Of a DNA stretch of 64,000 bases, positions 16,564-24,952 are shown piece by piece (position 1 is the first letter of the stretch; the number at the start of each line of letters is the position of its first letter). Location of the stretch: assembly GCF_900156175.1 (NCBI RefSeq), contig NZ_FTMV01000018.1, forward strand, positions 62,001-126,000, written 5' to 3'. Origin of the DNA: Janthinobacterium sp. TND4EL3. GTDB lineage: Bacteria > Pseudomonadota > Gammaproteobacteria > Burkholderiales > Burkholderiaceae_D. A program made the translations under genes and the position numbers. The notes below the pieces were generated by a model, which was given only the letters and a program-made list of their open reading frames with translations, was not told the DNA's origin and did no database searches.

Positions 16564-18057
16564 GTGGGCCGGCTGTTCTGGAAATTTTTTCTGTGCATCA
16601 TGCTGGCGCAAGTGACAGCCACCATCGGCATCGGCGGCACGTTCTGGCTGAAAAACCGGGCGGCCCAGCAGGAGCGGGCCCTCGACATCGACACCAGTCC
16701 GCCCGCGCAAATGATCATCGAAGCGGCCAGCGCCACCCTGGAAGCGGGCGGCAGCCAGGCCTTGCGGCAATTCCTGGGCAAGCTGGAGCGCATGCGCGTG
16801 TTTGCCGTCGATGCGCAAGGTCACGAGTTGATGGGCCGCAAGGTCCACCCCGCCATGCTGGACAAGGCGCGTGCCATGCTGGTGGAGCAAAGCCAGCCCC
16901 ATCCCGTCGTGCGCACGGTCGCCGGCAGCGACGGCCAGCGCTATCTGCTGTTCCTGCCCTCCTCCGAGCGCTTCCGCAATGCCGAGGCGGGCGCCGCGCG
17001 CGACACCCTCAACGCCGTCACCCTCAGCGGCCCGCGCGCCATGGGACCCGGAGCACGGCCGAAGGAAACGGGCGTAGCGCCGCCTCGCGGCGAATTCGGC
17101 CGCGGCATGCCGCCCGGCCCGCGCATGGACAGTCCCTACCGCACCTTCATTCCCCTGGGCGCCGCCATCGCCGCCAGCCTGCTGTTCGCCTTTTTGCTGG
17201 CCTGGTACTTTGCGCGCCCCATCCGCGACCTGCGCCAGGCCTTCGAGGCGGCCTCGCACGGCGACCTGGCGCCCCGCTTTCACGCCAGCGGCAAGCGCGG
17301 CGATGAATTGACGGACCTGGGCCGCGATTTCGACCGCATGACGGGGCGCTTGCGCCATCTCATGGATAGCCAGACCCGTTTGCTGCATGATGTGTCGCAC
17401 GAACTGCGCTCGCCGCTGGCGCGCCTGCAGGCCGCCATCGGCCTGGCCCACCAGCAGCCCGAGAAGATGGACGCCTCGCTGGAACGCATCGAACGCGAAA
17501 GCGAACGCATGGACAAGCTGATCGGCGAGCTGCTGACCCTGTCCCGGCTGGAAGCGGGGGCCGCCTCGCCCCTCAGCGAAGACGTCGGCATCGCGGACCT
17601 GCTGCACGACATCATGGAAGACGCCCGCTACGAAGCGAAGGCGCGCCAGCAGGATATCGCCATGGCCGGCGATGCGGCCATCGCCGACGCCGCCGTCACG
17701 GGCCGGCCGGAACTGCTGGCGCGCGCCGTGGAAAACGTCGTGCGCAATGCGCTCAAGCACAGCCCAGACGGCGGCACGGTGGAAGTGGACTTGTCGCGCT
17801 TGCACGACGGCAAGCAGGAATGGGTGCGCATCGCCGTGCTGGACCGGGGGCCAGGCGTGGCCACGGCCGACCTGGCCCGCATTTTCGAACCGTTCTTCCG
17901 CGCCAGCCATACGCAGCACAGCACGGATGGCCACGGCCTGGGCCTGGCCATCGCCCGCCACGTGATCGGCGCCCATGGCGGCAGCATCGCCGCGAGCCGG
18001 CGCGAAGGCGGAGGACTGTGCGTGACCATGCTGCTGCCCGTGAAAACGCCAGGCTGA
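16564..18057 (+). CDS. cpxA: Sensor histidine kinase (CpxA-like)
   Basis: A 497-aa kinase starting with GTG, 2 bp after the regulator gene. It has a first transmembrane segment at about 5-27 and a periplasmic sensor region of about 165 residues with a Pro/Arg-rich end. The second transmembrane segment is about 195-217. A HAMP domain follows, then the H-box DVSHELRSPLARL with phospho-acceptor His279. N, G1 and G2 boxes follow (NVVRNALKHS, DRGPGV, GHGLGLAI). It should autophosphorylate and signal to the upstream regulator. Confidence 0.87.
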   Translation: MGRLFWKFFLCIMLAQVTATIGIGGTFWLKNRAAQQERALDIDTSPPAQMIIEAASATLEAGGSQALRQFLGKLERMRVFAVDAQGHELMGRKVHPAMLDKARAMLVEQSQPHPVVRTVAGSDGQRYLLFLPSSERFRNAEAGAARDTLNAVTLSGPRAMGPGARPKETGVAPPRGEFGRGMPPGPRMDSPYRTFIPLGAAIAASLLFAFLLAWYFARPIRDLRQAFEAASHGDLAPRFHASGKRGDELTDLGRDFDRMTGRLRHLMDSQTRLLHDVSHELRSPLARLQAAIGLAHQQPEKMDASLERIERESERMDKLIGELLTLSRLEAGAASPLSEDVGIADLLHDIMEDARYEAKARQQDIAMAGDAAIADAAVTGRPELLARAVENVVRNALKHSPDGGTVEVDLSRLHDGKQEWVRIAVLDRGPGVATADLARIFEPFFRASHTQHSTDGHGLGLAIARHVIGAHGGSIAASRREGGGLCVTMLLPVKTPG

Positions 18058-18122
18058 CCTTCCGGCGAGCCTGGCGCGCTAAGTAACCCCCAATAAATTA
18101 TTGTGTTTTCTGACTTCCAAAA

Positions 18123-18172
18123 GCGGCGCTGTGCGGTGTTGCCCGCAGCTAGCAGTGCTCGCACTGCGCCGC
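18123..18172. repeat. Long imperfect hairpin downstream of the sensor kinase
   Basis: GCGGCGCTGTGCG (18123-18135) is the reverse complement of CGCACTGCGCCGC (18160-18172) except for one central T:T mismatch. The loop is 24 nt. No T tract follows, so it is not a standard terminator. It lies between the kinase stop (18057) and the convergent FlxA-like gene stop (18257) and may stabilise 3' ends. Confidence 0.5.
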
Positions 18173-18256
18173 TGCAGGCGCCTTGCACAGCATCCTGTTC
18201 TGTTCGTCATAAATTCACAATATTTCCCCGAGGATTACTTAGTGCCCAAGTCCCTG

Positions 18257-18598
18257 TCAGGCCTGGGTATCGATGATGCTGCCCAAGGTGGACGAGCCGG
18301 GCCTGGCCGGACCCGTCGCCGTATCGGCGCTGCCGGCCGTCTGAGAATCTTGCTGCGCCGCCTGCTGCGCCGCTGCCGCCTGTAACTGGGCAATCTGCGC
18401 CTGCAAGGCCTGGATTTGCTGCGCCAGCTGCTGCTGCAGCTTTTGCGATGCCTCCGTCTGCTCGCCCTTCTGCGACTCCGTCAACTGCTTTTGCGCCGCC
18501 GTGATCTGCTTTTGCAGCGCCGCGATCTGCGCATTGCTGCCTGAACTGCTGCCGCTGGCCGCGCTGACCGCGCTGCCGGAACCGATTGCCGCTACCAT
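18257..18598 (-). CDS. FlxA-like coiled-coil protein
   Basis: A 113-aa protein with a Ser/Gly-rich N-terminus. A long Gln/Ala-rich coiled coil follows (AQIAALQKQITAAQKQL, then LQQQLAQQIQALQAQIAQLQ), and then a Ser/Gly/Ala tail. This matches the FlxA-like family (PF14282). ATG 18598 is preceded by GGGAGG at 5 bp; a longer frame to 18769 lacks a ribosome site and overlaps the divergent gene. Function in this lineage is unknown. Confidence 0.7.
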   Translation of the reverse strand: MVAAIGSGSAVSAASGSSSGSNAQIAALQKQITAAQKQLTESQKGEQTEASQKLQQQLAQQIQALQAQIAQLQAAAAQQAAQQDSQTAGSADTATGPARPGSSTLGSIIDTQA

Positions 18599-18759
18599 AT
18601 TGCCTCCCTGATCATTCAATACCTTATTATCGGCGCGCGAGGTACACAATGCAGGGCGGCAAGTGTAAAGGCGGGTAAAGACGCCGCGCGCGCCATCCGC
18701 TTGCACGCCAGCAAGAAAAACTGGCACACTGGCGCTTCCTGCCTGGACCACGATGCACG

Positions 18760-19989
18760 ATGAAAACACCCCTGCTGCCCGCCCTGCCCGACCTCGTCCT
18801 GCGCCAGCGCTGCGGCGTCATCGAGTTTCCCGTCCACCACATGCGTGGCGGCACTTCCACGGGCCTGGTGCTGCATGCGGCGGCCGTGCCGCCCGACCCG
18901 ACCCTGCGTGTGGAATTGCTGCGCCACCTGATGGGCGTGCCCCAGTCCGGCCGGCTGCCCGGCAACCGGCAGATCACGGGCCTGGGACGGGGCGCGCCCA
19001 CCAGCAACAAGGTCTGCCTCGCCGAGGTGGAACAGCATGCGGGCCAGCCGCGCCTCGTCAGCACCCTGGCGCAGCTGGCGGGAGAGCATGGCGATATCGA
19101 CTGGAGCGTGAACTGCGGCAATATGTCGTCCGCCCTGCAATTGTGGGGACTCGACAGCGGCGTGATCGAGGCGCTGGCCATCGGCGCGCACGCCATCGAT
19201 ATCCGCAACACGAACACGGGCGTCATCACCACCTCGCGCATGGCGCGCGAACCGGACGGCAGCTTTGCGGCCGCCGCCATCCCCGGCGTGCCGGGCAGCT
19301 TTCCCCGCGTGGACCTGTTCCTGCAGCAGCCCGCAGGCGCCAAGACAGGCAAATTATTGCCAACAGGAAATGTACAAGATGTGGTGCATGGCTATGCGGT
19401 CTCTTGCGTGGACGTGGCCGTGCCCATGGTCATCGCGCCAGCGAGCCAGTTCGGCAAGACGGCGCACGAGTCCATCGCGGAACTGGAAGCGGACACGGCT
19501 TTCATGCAGGCGATCCGCCAGGTGTGGAGCGCGGCGGGACTGCTGATGGGCTTGCGCAAGCGCAATGGCGGGTTGATGACCCTGGAAGAGCTGGAACGCA
19601 GCGAAACCCTCCCCAAGTTCTGCATCGTGGGGCCTGCAGCGGGAGAGGGAAATATTGCTGTGCGTTACTTTACGCCGCAGGCGGGCCACGCTTCGCTGGC
19701 CGTCTCGGGCGGCTGCTGCCTGGCGGCAGCTTGTTTGATACCGGGCACGGTGGCGCATGGGCTGGCGCGCAGCGTGCCGCCTGTCGGGCAACAATATGGG
19801 GAAATTGAACTGGGCATAGCAAACCCGGCCGGCATCCTGGCCACCACCATCGTGGCGCGCCAGGCGGGAGACGCCATCGCCATCGACAGCGCGGCCTACC
19901 GGCGCAGCGCGCAAATCTTGCTGCGCGGCCATGTTCCCCTGTACCAGCCGTCAACCGCGCTGAAGGCGTGGCTGCTGAAACAATTTTAG
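18760..19989 (+). CDS. PrpF-family isomerase (2-methylaconitate/4-oxalomesaconate type)
   Basis: A 409-aa protein of the PrpF family (diaminopimelate-epimerase fold), identified from HHMRGGTSTGL near the N-terminus, NCGNMSSAL and the cysteine-rich VSGGCCLAAACL. These two regions face each other in the two-lobed fold. Relatives isomerise 2-methyl-trans-aconitate (2-methylcitrate cycle) or 4-oxalomesaconate (gallate/protocatechuate degradation). No prp or gal genes are adjacent, so the substrate is unresolved. Confidence 0.83.
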   Translation: MKTPLLPALPDLVLRQRCGVIEFPVHHMRGGTSTGLVLHAAAVPPDPTLRVELLRHLMGVPQSGRLPGNRQITGLGRGAPTSNKVCLAEVEQHAGQPRLVSTLAQLAGEHGDIDWSVNCGNMSSALQLWGLDSGVIEALAIGAHAIDIRNTNTGVITTSRMAREPDGSFAAAAIPGVPGSFPRVDLFLQQPAGAKTGKLLPTGNVQDVVHGYAVSCVDVAVPMVIAPASQFGKTAHESIAELEADTAFMQAIRQVWSAAGLLMGLRKRNGGLMTLEELERSETLPKFCIVGPAAGEGNIAVRYFTPQAGHASLAVSGGCCLAAACLIPGTVAHGLARSVPPVGQQYGEIELGIANPAGILATTIVARQAGDAIAIDSAAYRRSAQILLRGHVPLYQPSTALKAWLLKQF

Positions 19990-20010
19990 GGCAGGACTGG
20001 CACCCTGCCC
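19989..20010. terminator. Weak hairpin between convergent genes
   Basis: GGGCAG (19989-19994) pairs with CTGCCC (20005-20010) over a 10-nt loop, starting on the last base of the PrpF-family stop codon. An AT-rich AATTTTA precedes it on the + strand, giving a short weak tract for transcripts from the dcd side. It may act as a weak shared terminator. Confidence 0.35.
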
Positions 20011-20020
20011 TTGCAGATCA

Positions 20021-20590
20021 TCAGGTTTTTGGCAGGGTCACGCCCACCTGGCCTTGGTATTTGCCGCCGCGGTCCTTGTACGACGTTTCGCACACTTCAT
20101 CGGACTCGAAGAACAGCACTTGCGCCACGCCTTCGTTGGCGTAGATTTTCGCCGGCAACGGTGTCGTATTCGAAAACTCCAGGGTCACATAGCCTTCCCA
20201 TTCCGGTTCGAACGGGGTGACGTTGACGATGATGCCGCAGCGGGCATAGGTGCTCTTGCCCAGGCAAATCGTCAAGACGTTGCGGGGAATGCGGAAATAC
20301 TCAACCGTGCGGGCCAGCGCGAACGAGTTCGGCGGGATGATGCAATAGCCCTTGCCCGACACATCGACGAAGTTATTCGCGTCAAAATCCTTGGGGTCGA
20401 CGATGGTGGTGTTGATGTTGGTAAACAGCTTGAACTCGTCGGCGCAGCGGATGTCATAGCCATAGCTGGAGGTGCCGTAGGAAACGATGCGGTTGCCGTC
20501 GCGTTCCTTGACCTGGCCCGGTTCGAACGGCTCGATCATGCCCGTTGTTTCCGCCATGCGGCGTATCCATTTATCGCTTTTAATCGTCAT
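20021..20590 (-). CDS. dcd: dCTP deaminase
   Basis: A 189-aa dCTP deaminase, which converts dCTP to dUTP and feeds dTMP synthesis through dUTPase. It is full length for the family (about 188-193 aa). Landmarks are MSIKSDKW-like MTIKSDKW at the start, [12 protein letters not shown], the nucleotide-binding [10 protein letters not shown], and [17 protein letters not shown]. The last holds the catalytic glutamate. The C-terminal [12 protein letters not shown] is the lid that closes over the triphosphate. It appears monocistronic. Confidence 0.97.
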   Translation of the reverse strand: MTIKSDKWIRRMAETTGMIEPFEPGQVKERDGNRIVSYGTSSYGYDIRCADEFKLFTNINTTIVDPKDFDANNFVDVSGKGYCIIPPNSFALARTVEYFRIPRNVLTICLGKSTYARCGIIVNVTPFEPEWEGYVTLEFSNTTPLPAKIYANEGVAQVLFFESDEVCETSYKDRGGKYQGQVGVTLPKT

Positions 20591-20722
20591 CGCAGGGGTA
20601 TCTTTCTAGAATATCGAATGGCGGGGGCGGCGCGCCAGGTGCAGGCGCGGCCCGAATGGCAGGATTTTACGCGAAAAACCGCCACTTTTGGCCCTTGCCC
20701 GCTGAAAATCCTTGCCAGTCGG

Positions 20723-21523
20723 CTAGTGTTTAGCCAACAGCGCGGTGATCATCTCGCGCACCACTTGTGCCGTCAGTTCCGGGTTTTCCATGGGAAACAG
20801 ATGCCCGCCCGGCACCTGGCGGAAAAACTTGCCGACCAGCTTGCGCGTGGCCGTCAAGCCCGCCTGGCGGCATTCCACCGACTCCGTACCGCCGATAAAA
20901 CCGATGGGCACGGGAAAGCCATCCTTGACGAGGCTGCCGATGTGGTGCGGCAGGCTGCGGTAGACATCCGTTTCCACTTCGCGCGTAAAACGCAGCTGCA
21001 CCCCTTCCGGATGGGGCGCCAGGCCGCTGTCGATGTAGTCGCGCAAGACCTGCGGCGCCCAGATGGCGAACATGTCCTTGGCCGCGAAGTGTTCATAGGC
21101 CGCCTGCGCGTCGGGCCACAGCTTGCGCCGCCGGGCGGAAAAACGGGCGGGAGAGTAACGCTCGCCCAGCGCCGTGTTGCGCGCCAGGCGCACCAGCAAG
21201 GCGCGCCAGCCCGCCACCACGGGCGAATCGAGCAGGACGACGCAGCGCACCAGGTCGGGCCGCTGCTTGGCCACCATCACGCTGAGCATGCCGCCCAGCG
21301 AATGGCCGACAAGGATCACGGGCGCGCTGTAGCGGCGCTCCAGGTCATCGATATACTCGCGCACCAGCTCGGGCCAGCCCGTGCTGACGGGGTAATCGGG
21401 ATCGTGCGCATGCATGTCGAGCGCCTGCACATGGTAGTGCTGGCCCAGCAAGCCGAACAGCTTGCGGTAGGTGCCGGCAGGATAACTGTTGGCGTGGGCG
21501 AAGTGCAGCTGCGGGAGGGTCAT
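20723..21523 (-). CDS. Alpha/beta hydrolase
   Basis: A 266-aa alpha/beta-hydrolase-fold protein. The nucleophile elbow is GHSLGGM, an oxyanion region lies in HFAHANSYPAGTY, the acid is probably in IGFIGGTESVE, and the catalytic His is in QVPGGHLFPME. There is no signal peptide. It resembles small esterases or lipases of the serine aminopeptidase type. Its neighbours (HAD phosphatase upstream, dcd downstream) give no clear pathway. Confidence 0.85.
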   Translation of the reverse strand: MTLPQLHFAHANSYPAGTYRKLFGLLGQHYHVQALDMHAHDPDYPVSTGWPELVREYIDDLERRYSAPVILVGHSLGGMLSVMVAKQRPDLVRCVVLLDSPVVAGWRALLVRLARNTALGERYSPARFSARRRKLWPDAQAAYEHFAAKDMFAIWAPQVLRDYIDSGLAPHPEGVQLRFTREVETDVYRSLPHHIGSLVKDGFPVPIGFIGGTESVECRQAGLTATRKLVGKFFRQVPGGHLFPMENPELTAQVVREMITALLAKH

Positions 21524-21581
21524 CGTGGGGCCGTGCCGGTGAATGCGATAAACAATTGTAATGGCACACCGGCAAGACGTA

Positions 21582-22277
21582 TCAGAGGAAGGCCTCTAAT
21601 TGTCCCTGCGAGCGCGCCATGCCGGGCACGAACGAAGCCAGTACCTCGCCCAGCTCGGCGTTGGAATCGACCACGCAAAAAGCGCCATCGAACGCATGGT
21701 CGCGGTTCATGTGGTTGCGCACGATGATGCATTCCAGTCCCGCCGCATTCGCGGCGCGCAAGCCGCGCGGCGAGTCTTCCACGGCCACGCAATCGGCGGC
21801 GGCCAGGCCCAGGCGCTGCAAGCCCAGCTGGTAGCCATCCGGCGCCGGTTTGCTCTCGCCATACATTTCGCGCGTCAGCACGAAGTCGAAGTGGCCGAGC
21901 AAGCCCGTGGCTGCATGGCTGATGTCAAAGTGTTGCGCATACGCACTGGTGACCACGCCCATGGCCACATGCGGGCGCAGCGCCGCCAGCACCTGCCTGA
22001 CGCCGGGGATGGCCAGCTGGCGCGCCTGGCGCAGGCGTTGCGCAAACAGCACGGTGCGCTCGGCCCGCAGGCGCTCGACCAGTTCGATGCTGTGCCCCTG
22101 CCCCAGCAACAGATGCCAGGCGCCGTAGTTATTGTCCAGGAACCAGTCAAAAAATTGCTTAGGAGTCAATTCTATGCCGTAGGGCAAGAGCAAGTCGCGG
22201 TTCGCTTCATAAAACAGCTGTTCGGTATCGACCAGCACGCCATCGTTGTCCCACAGTACGCCCCGGATGGTTTTCAT
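21582..22277 (-). CDS. HAD-superfamily phosphatase (beta-phosphoglucomutase-like)
   Basis: A 231-aa haloacid-dehalogenase-type hydrolase. Motif I is WDNDGVLVDTE with nucleophile and acid/base aspartates, motif II is VVTSAY, the motif III lysine is in GESKPAPDGY, and motif IV is VEDSPRGLRAA. The helical cap lies between motifs I and II, as in the beta-PGM/phosphoglycolate phosphatase branch. It is on the same strand as, and 58 bp upstream of, the hydrolase gene. The substrate is unknown. Confidence 0.88.
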   Translation of the reverse strand: MKTIRGVLWDNDGVLVDTEQLFYEANRDLLLPYGIELTPKQFFDWFLDNNYGAWHLLLGQGHSIELVERLRAERTVLFAQRLRQARQLAIPGVRQVLAALRPHVAMGVVTSAYAQHFDISHAATGLLGHFDFVLTREMYGESKPAPDGYQLGLQRLGLAAADCVAVEDSPRGLRAANAAGLECIIVRNHMNRDHAFDGAFCVVDSNAELGEVLASFVPGMARSQGQLEAFL

Positions 22278-22298
22278 GGCTAGCTTAGGCCCGAGTCA

Positions 22299-23060
22299 TT
22301 ACTTGAAGAAGATGTCGTAGGACAACTTCACGATCAGCAGCACCAGCAGCACGAGGAAGAGGATGCGCACGAAGGCGGCGCCGCGGCGCACGGCGATCCA
22401 GGTGCCCGTCAGGGCGCCCAGGATGTTGCACACGGCCATGGGCGCCGCCACGGCATACACGACGTGGCCGGCGGGAATGAAGAAGGCCAGCGCGGCCACG
22501 TTCGTGGCGATATTCACCAGTTTCGAGCAGGCCGAGGCGAGGATGAAATCGAAGCCGAAGACGCGGATGAACAGGAAAATCAGAAAGCTGCCCGTGCCCG
22601 GCCCGAACAGGCCGTCATAGAAGCCGATGGCGCCGCCGATGACGATGGCCAGAATGCGTTCGCGCGGGCCGATGGGGCGCGCTTCGCGCGTCGTGCCGAA
22701 ATCCTTCTTGATGAAGGTGTAAATCGCCATGATGATGATCAACACCAGCACCATGGGGCGCACTACCTGCTGCGGCACGTAGGACACGGCGGCCGCGCCG
22801 ATGAAGGACATGACGAAGGCGCTGGCCACGGCGGGCAGCACCAGCAGCCAGGGGATATGCACCTTGCCGACAAACGAGCGGGCGGCAAACGTGGTGCCGC
22901 AGGCGGACGCCAGCTTGTTCGTGCCCAGCAAGGAGGTCGAGGCCATGTTCGGCATCAGGTTGAACAGGGCCGGCAGCTGTATCAGCCCGCCCCCGCCCAC
23001 TGCGGCATCGATGAGGCCGGCAAAGAAGGCAAATAAACACAGCAGCGAGATGGTCAGCAT
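22299..23060 (-). CDS. TSUP-family permease (TauE/SafE type)
   Basis: A 253-aa integral membrane protein of the sulfite exporter TauE/SafE family. The family's opening AGLIDAAVGGGGLIQLPAL lies in the first helix, and a second pseudo-repeat contains GFYDGLFGPGTGSF. About seven or eight hydrophobic segments are visible. ATG 23060 was chosen because upstream codons to 23144 begin with TTG and lie in the divergent promoter region. It is divergent from a LysR regulator gene, which may control it. The transported anion is unknown. Confidence 0.88.
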   Translation of the reverse strand: MLTISLLCLFAFFAGLIDAAVGGGGLIQLPALFNLMPNMASTSLLGTNKLASACGTTFAARSFVGKVHIPWLLVLPAVASAFVMSFIGAAAVSYVPQQVVRPMVLVLIIIMAIYTFIKKDFGTTREARPIGPRERILAIVIGGAIGFYDGLFGPGTGSFLIFLFIRVFGFDFILASACSKLVNIATNVAALAFFIPAGHVVYAVAAPMAVCNILGALTGTWIAVRRGAAFVRILFLVLLVLLIVKLSYDIFFK

Positions 23061-23211
23061 GATAGGCAATATGGAATGGACGACAGCGGCAGTATAGGCG
23101 TCGGACACTTTTTCGGATGCAACTTCATATTGCGGAAAACGCAATCAGGCGTAACGCTTGACGGAATGCGCCCCATGCGGTCTACTGGCCTCTTTTGCCG
23201 GGAGTCACGCG

Positions 23212-24159
23212 ATGTCGATGAAACTGATGTGGGAAATCCGCGCCTTTTGCACCGTGGTGGAAAAGCGCAGCTTCATCCACGCGGCGCGCATGCTGGGACG
23301 CTCGCCGTCGGCCGTCACGCGCGCCATCCAGTTCCTCGAAGAAGCCATCGGCGCCGAGCTGATCCTGCGCACGCAAAAACAGTTCACCCTGACGACGGCC
23401 GGCGAAACCTATTACGCGTCGGCCCGGCATTTGCTGGAAACGCAGGCCGAGGCGGAAGAGCAGTTGGCCGAGCTGAGCAATTCGCCGCAAGGCTGGGTGC
23501 GCATCTCGGCGCCGGAAATCCTGTCGCTGGGCTTCCTGCCGAAAGTGGTGGCGCAATTTTCGCGCGACTACCCGAACGTATCGGTGGACATCCACTTCTC
23601 GGACAAATCCATCGACCCCATCCAGGAAAAGCTCGACTTTGCCATCCGCGGCGCCTTTCCCCAGTCCAGCGAGCTGATCGGCTATCCCCTGTGGAACTAC
23701 CGCCGCTACATGTACGCCTCGCCCGAGTATATAGAACGCATGGGTGCGCCGGACGAACCGGAAGAGCTGGCCGGCCACGACATCATCATGCACTCGGCCC
23801 CCCGCATCCTGCGCGACTGGCATTTCGTCTCCGGCGAACGCAACGTGCGCTACCAGGTGCAGCCCCGCTTCCGCTTCACTTCCGGCATCGCGACCTTCCA
23901 GGCGGCCCTGGAAGGGGCCGGCATCGTGCGCCTGGCCAGCTGGCTGGCGGAGCCGGCCGTGGCGGCAGGCACCTTGCGCCGGGTCTGCACGTCGTACCGG
24001 CTGACGTCGTCAAAAGAGCTGGACCCCAGCATCCATGCCGTCTACGGCACGTCGAGGATGGCCAAGGGGGCAAGGCTGTTTCTGGAATACGTGCGGCAGC
24101 GGGGGCTGGAGATACCGGACGAGCGGGCCGATGCGGCGCACACCGGCTTAAACAGATAG
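23212..24159 (+). CDS. LysR-type transcriptional regulator
   Basis: A 315-aa LysR regulator. The N-terminal winged helix reads FCTVVEKRSFIHAARMLGRSPS, followed by AVTRAIQFLEE, and the effector domain follows (WVRISAPEILS, LDFAIRGAFP, RYMYASPEYIERMG). ATG 23212 is preceded by GGGAG at 7 bp. The divergent TSUP permease gene starts 151 bp away, a usual target arrangement for LysR proteins. The ligand cannot be inferred. Confidence 0.92.
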   Translation: MSMKLMWEIRAFCTVVEKRSFIHAARMLGRSPSAVTRAIQFLEEAIGAELILRTQKQFTLTTAGETYYASARHLLETQAEAEEQLAELSNSPQGWVRISAPEILSLGFLPKVVAQFSRDYPNVSVDIHFSDKSIDPIQEKLDFAIRGAFPQSSELIGYPLWNYRRYMYASPEYIERMGAPDEPEELAGHDIIMHSAPRILRDWHFVSGERNVRYQVQPRFRFTSGIATFQAALEGAGIVRLASWLAEPAVAAGTLRRVCTSYRLTSSKELDPSIHAVYGTSRMAKGARLFLEYVRQRGLEIPDERADAAHTGLNR

Positions 24160-24194
24160 CCATCGAGGCGCGGCCGTCGCAGCCGGATGCCAGC

Positions 24195-24671
24195 TTAACT
24201 GCGTGGCGACAGCCTGCGGAGCAGCCATGGAACGGCGAAAACAAGAAAGAGGAAAAAACCGAAGAAATAAAGGCCGAAAGCCCTCATGACAAAAAATCCG
24301 GCATCCCCGTCATCCATGAACTTATTTATTATTTTTTGCATTATGAAACTGTAAATGGCGTACATCACTCCCCATTTAACAAGGAATTTAAACGTGGCCA
24401 GGCGACGACGCTGATACATTTCCACAGAATGGCTGGCATTGAGTTGATAGCCAAGATAGCAGGCAAGCAAAAACAGGCCGATATTGAGGCTATACAAATT
24501 GAATAACATCTTGAGTTCATCGCTTTCTGGCCCGCTGCCGTTGACATGGTACGACACGCTATAGCCATACACTAAGCTCAAGCAGAAAACCGTCAGGAAC
24601 AGGAACCGGAAAGGCTTGGACATGAGACAAAATCCGCCAATTACCACAAAAAAGCCAAGCGCAAAAAACAT
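24195..24671 (-). CDS. Small AT-rich membrane protein of unknown function
   Basis: A 158-aa protein with about four hydrophobic helices: FFALGFFVVIGGF, FLFLTVFCLSLVYGY, IGLFLLACYLGYQL and the C-terminal FGLYFFGFFLFLVFAVPWLL. A basic loop (MYQRRRLATFKF) lies between. Base composition is visibly more AT-rich than the flanks, which suggests recent acquisition. GAGGGG precedes ATG 24671. No family recognised. The 281 bp beyond it to the comEC stop holds nothing I can support. Confidence 0.6.
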   Translation of the reverse strand: MFFALGFFVVIGGFCLMSKPFRFLFLTVFCLSLVYGYSVSYHVNGSGPESDELKMLFNLYSLNIGLFLLACYLGYQLNASHSVEMYQRRRLATFKFLVKWGVMYAIYSFIMQKIINKFMDDGDAGFFVMRAFGLYFFGFFLFLVFAVPWLLRRLSPRS

Positions 24672-24952
24672 ACAAACCCCTCAGTTGATTCTATTTCCCT
24701 GCATTGCATCCACATGAGTTTCACCGAATGCAACCGCCATCGCTAGCCCGCTTGGCGGCATTGTCCCGATACGTATCCACGAGCCATAAAGCTTTGCATA
24801 CACCGGCACGAAGTATAAATAAATTAACCAAAAGAAATATCACACAATGTCACCGGTGCTTTAAAAAAGCAATTTCAGCGTCAAGCGGGCAAGCACTGGC
24901 GCAATGAGTCATGCACGAAGCGCTGTACAGGCCGGCGGCATGCACGCCATCA

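Noticed and set aside
24704-24907. A 67-codon + strand frame between the membrane-protein and comEC genes
   Set aside because: No ribosome site, no homology cue and poor codon bias compared with neighbours.
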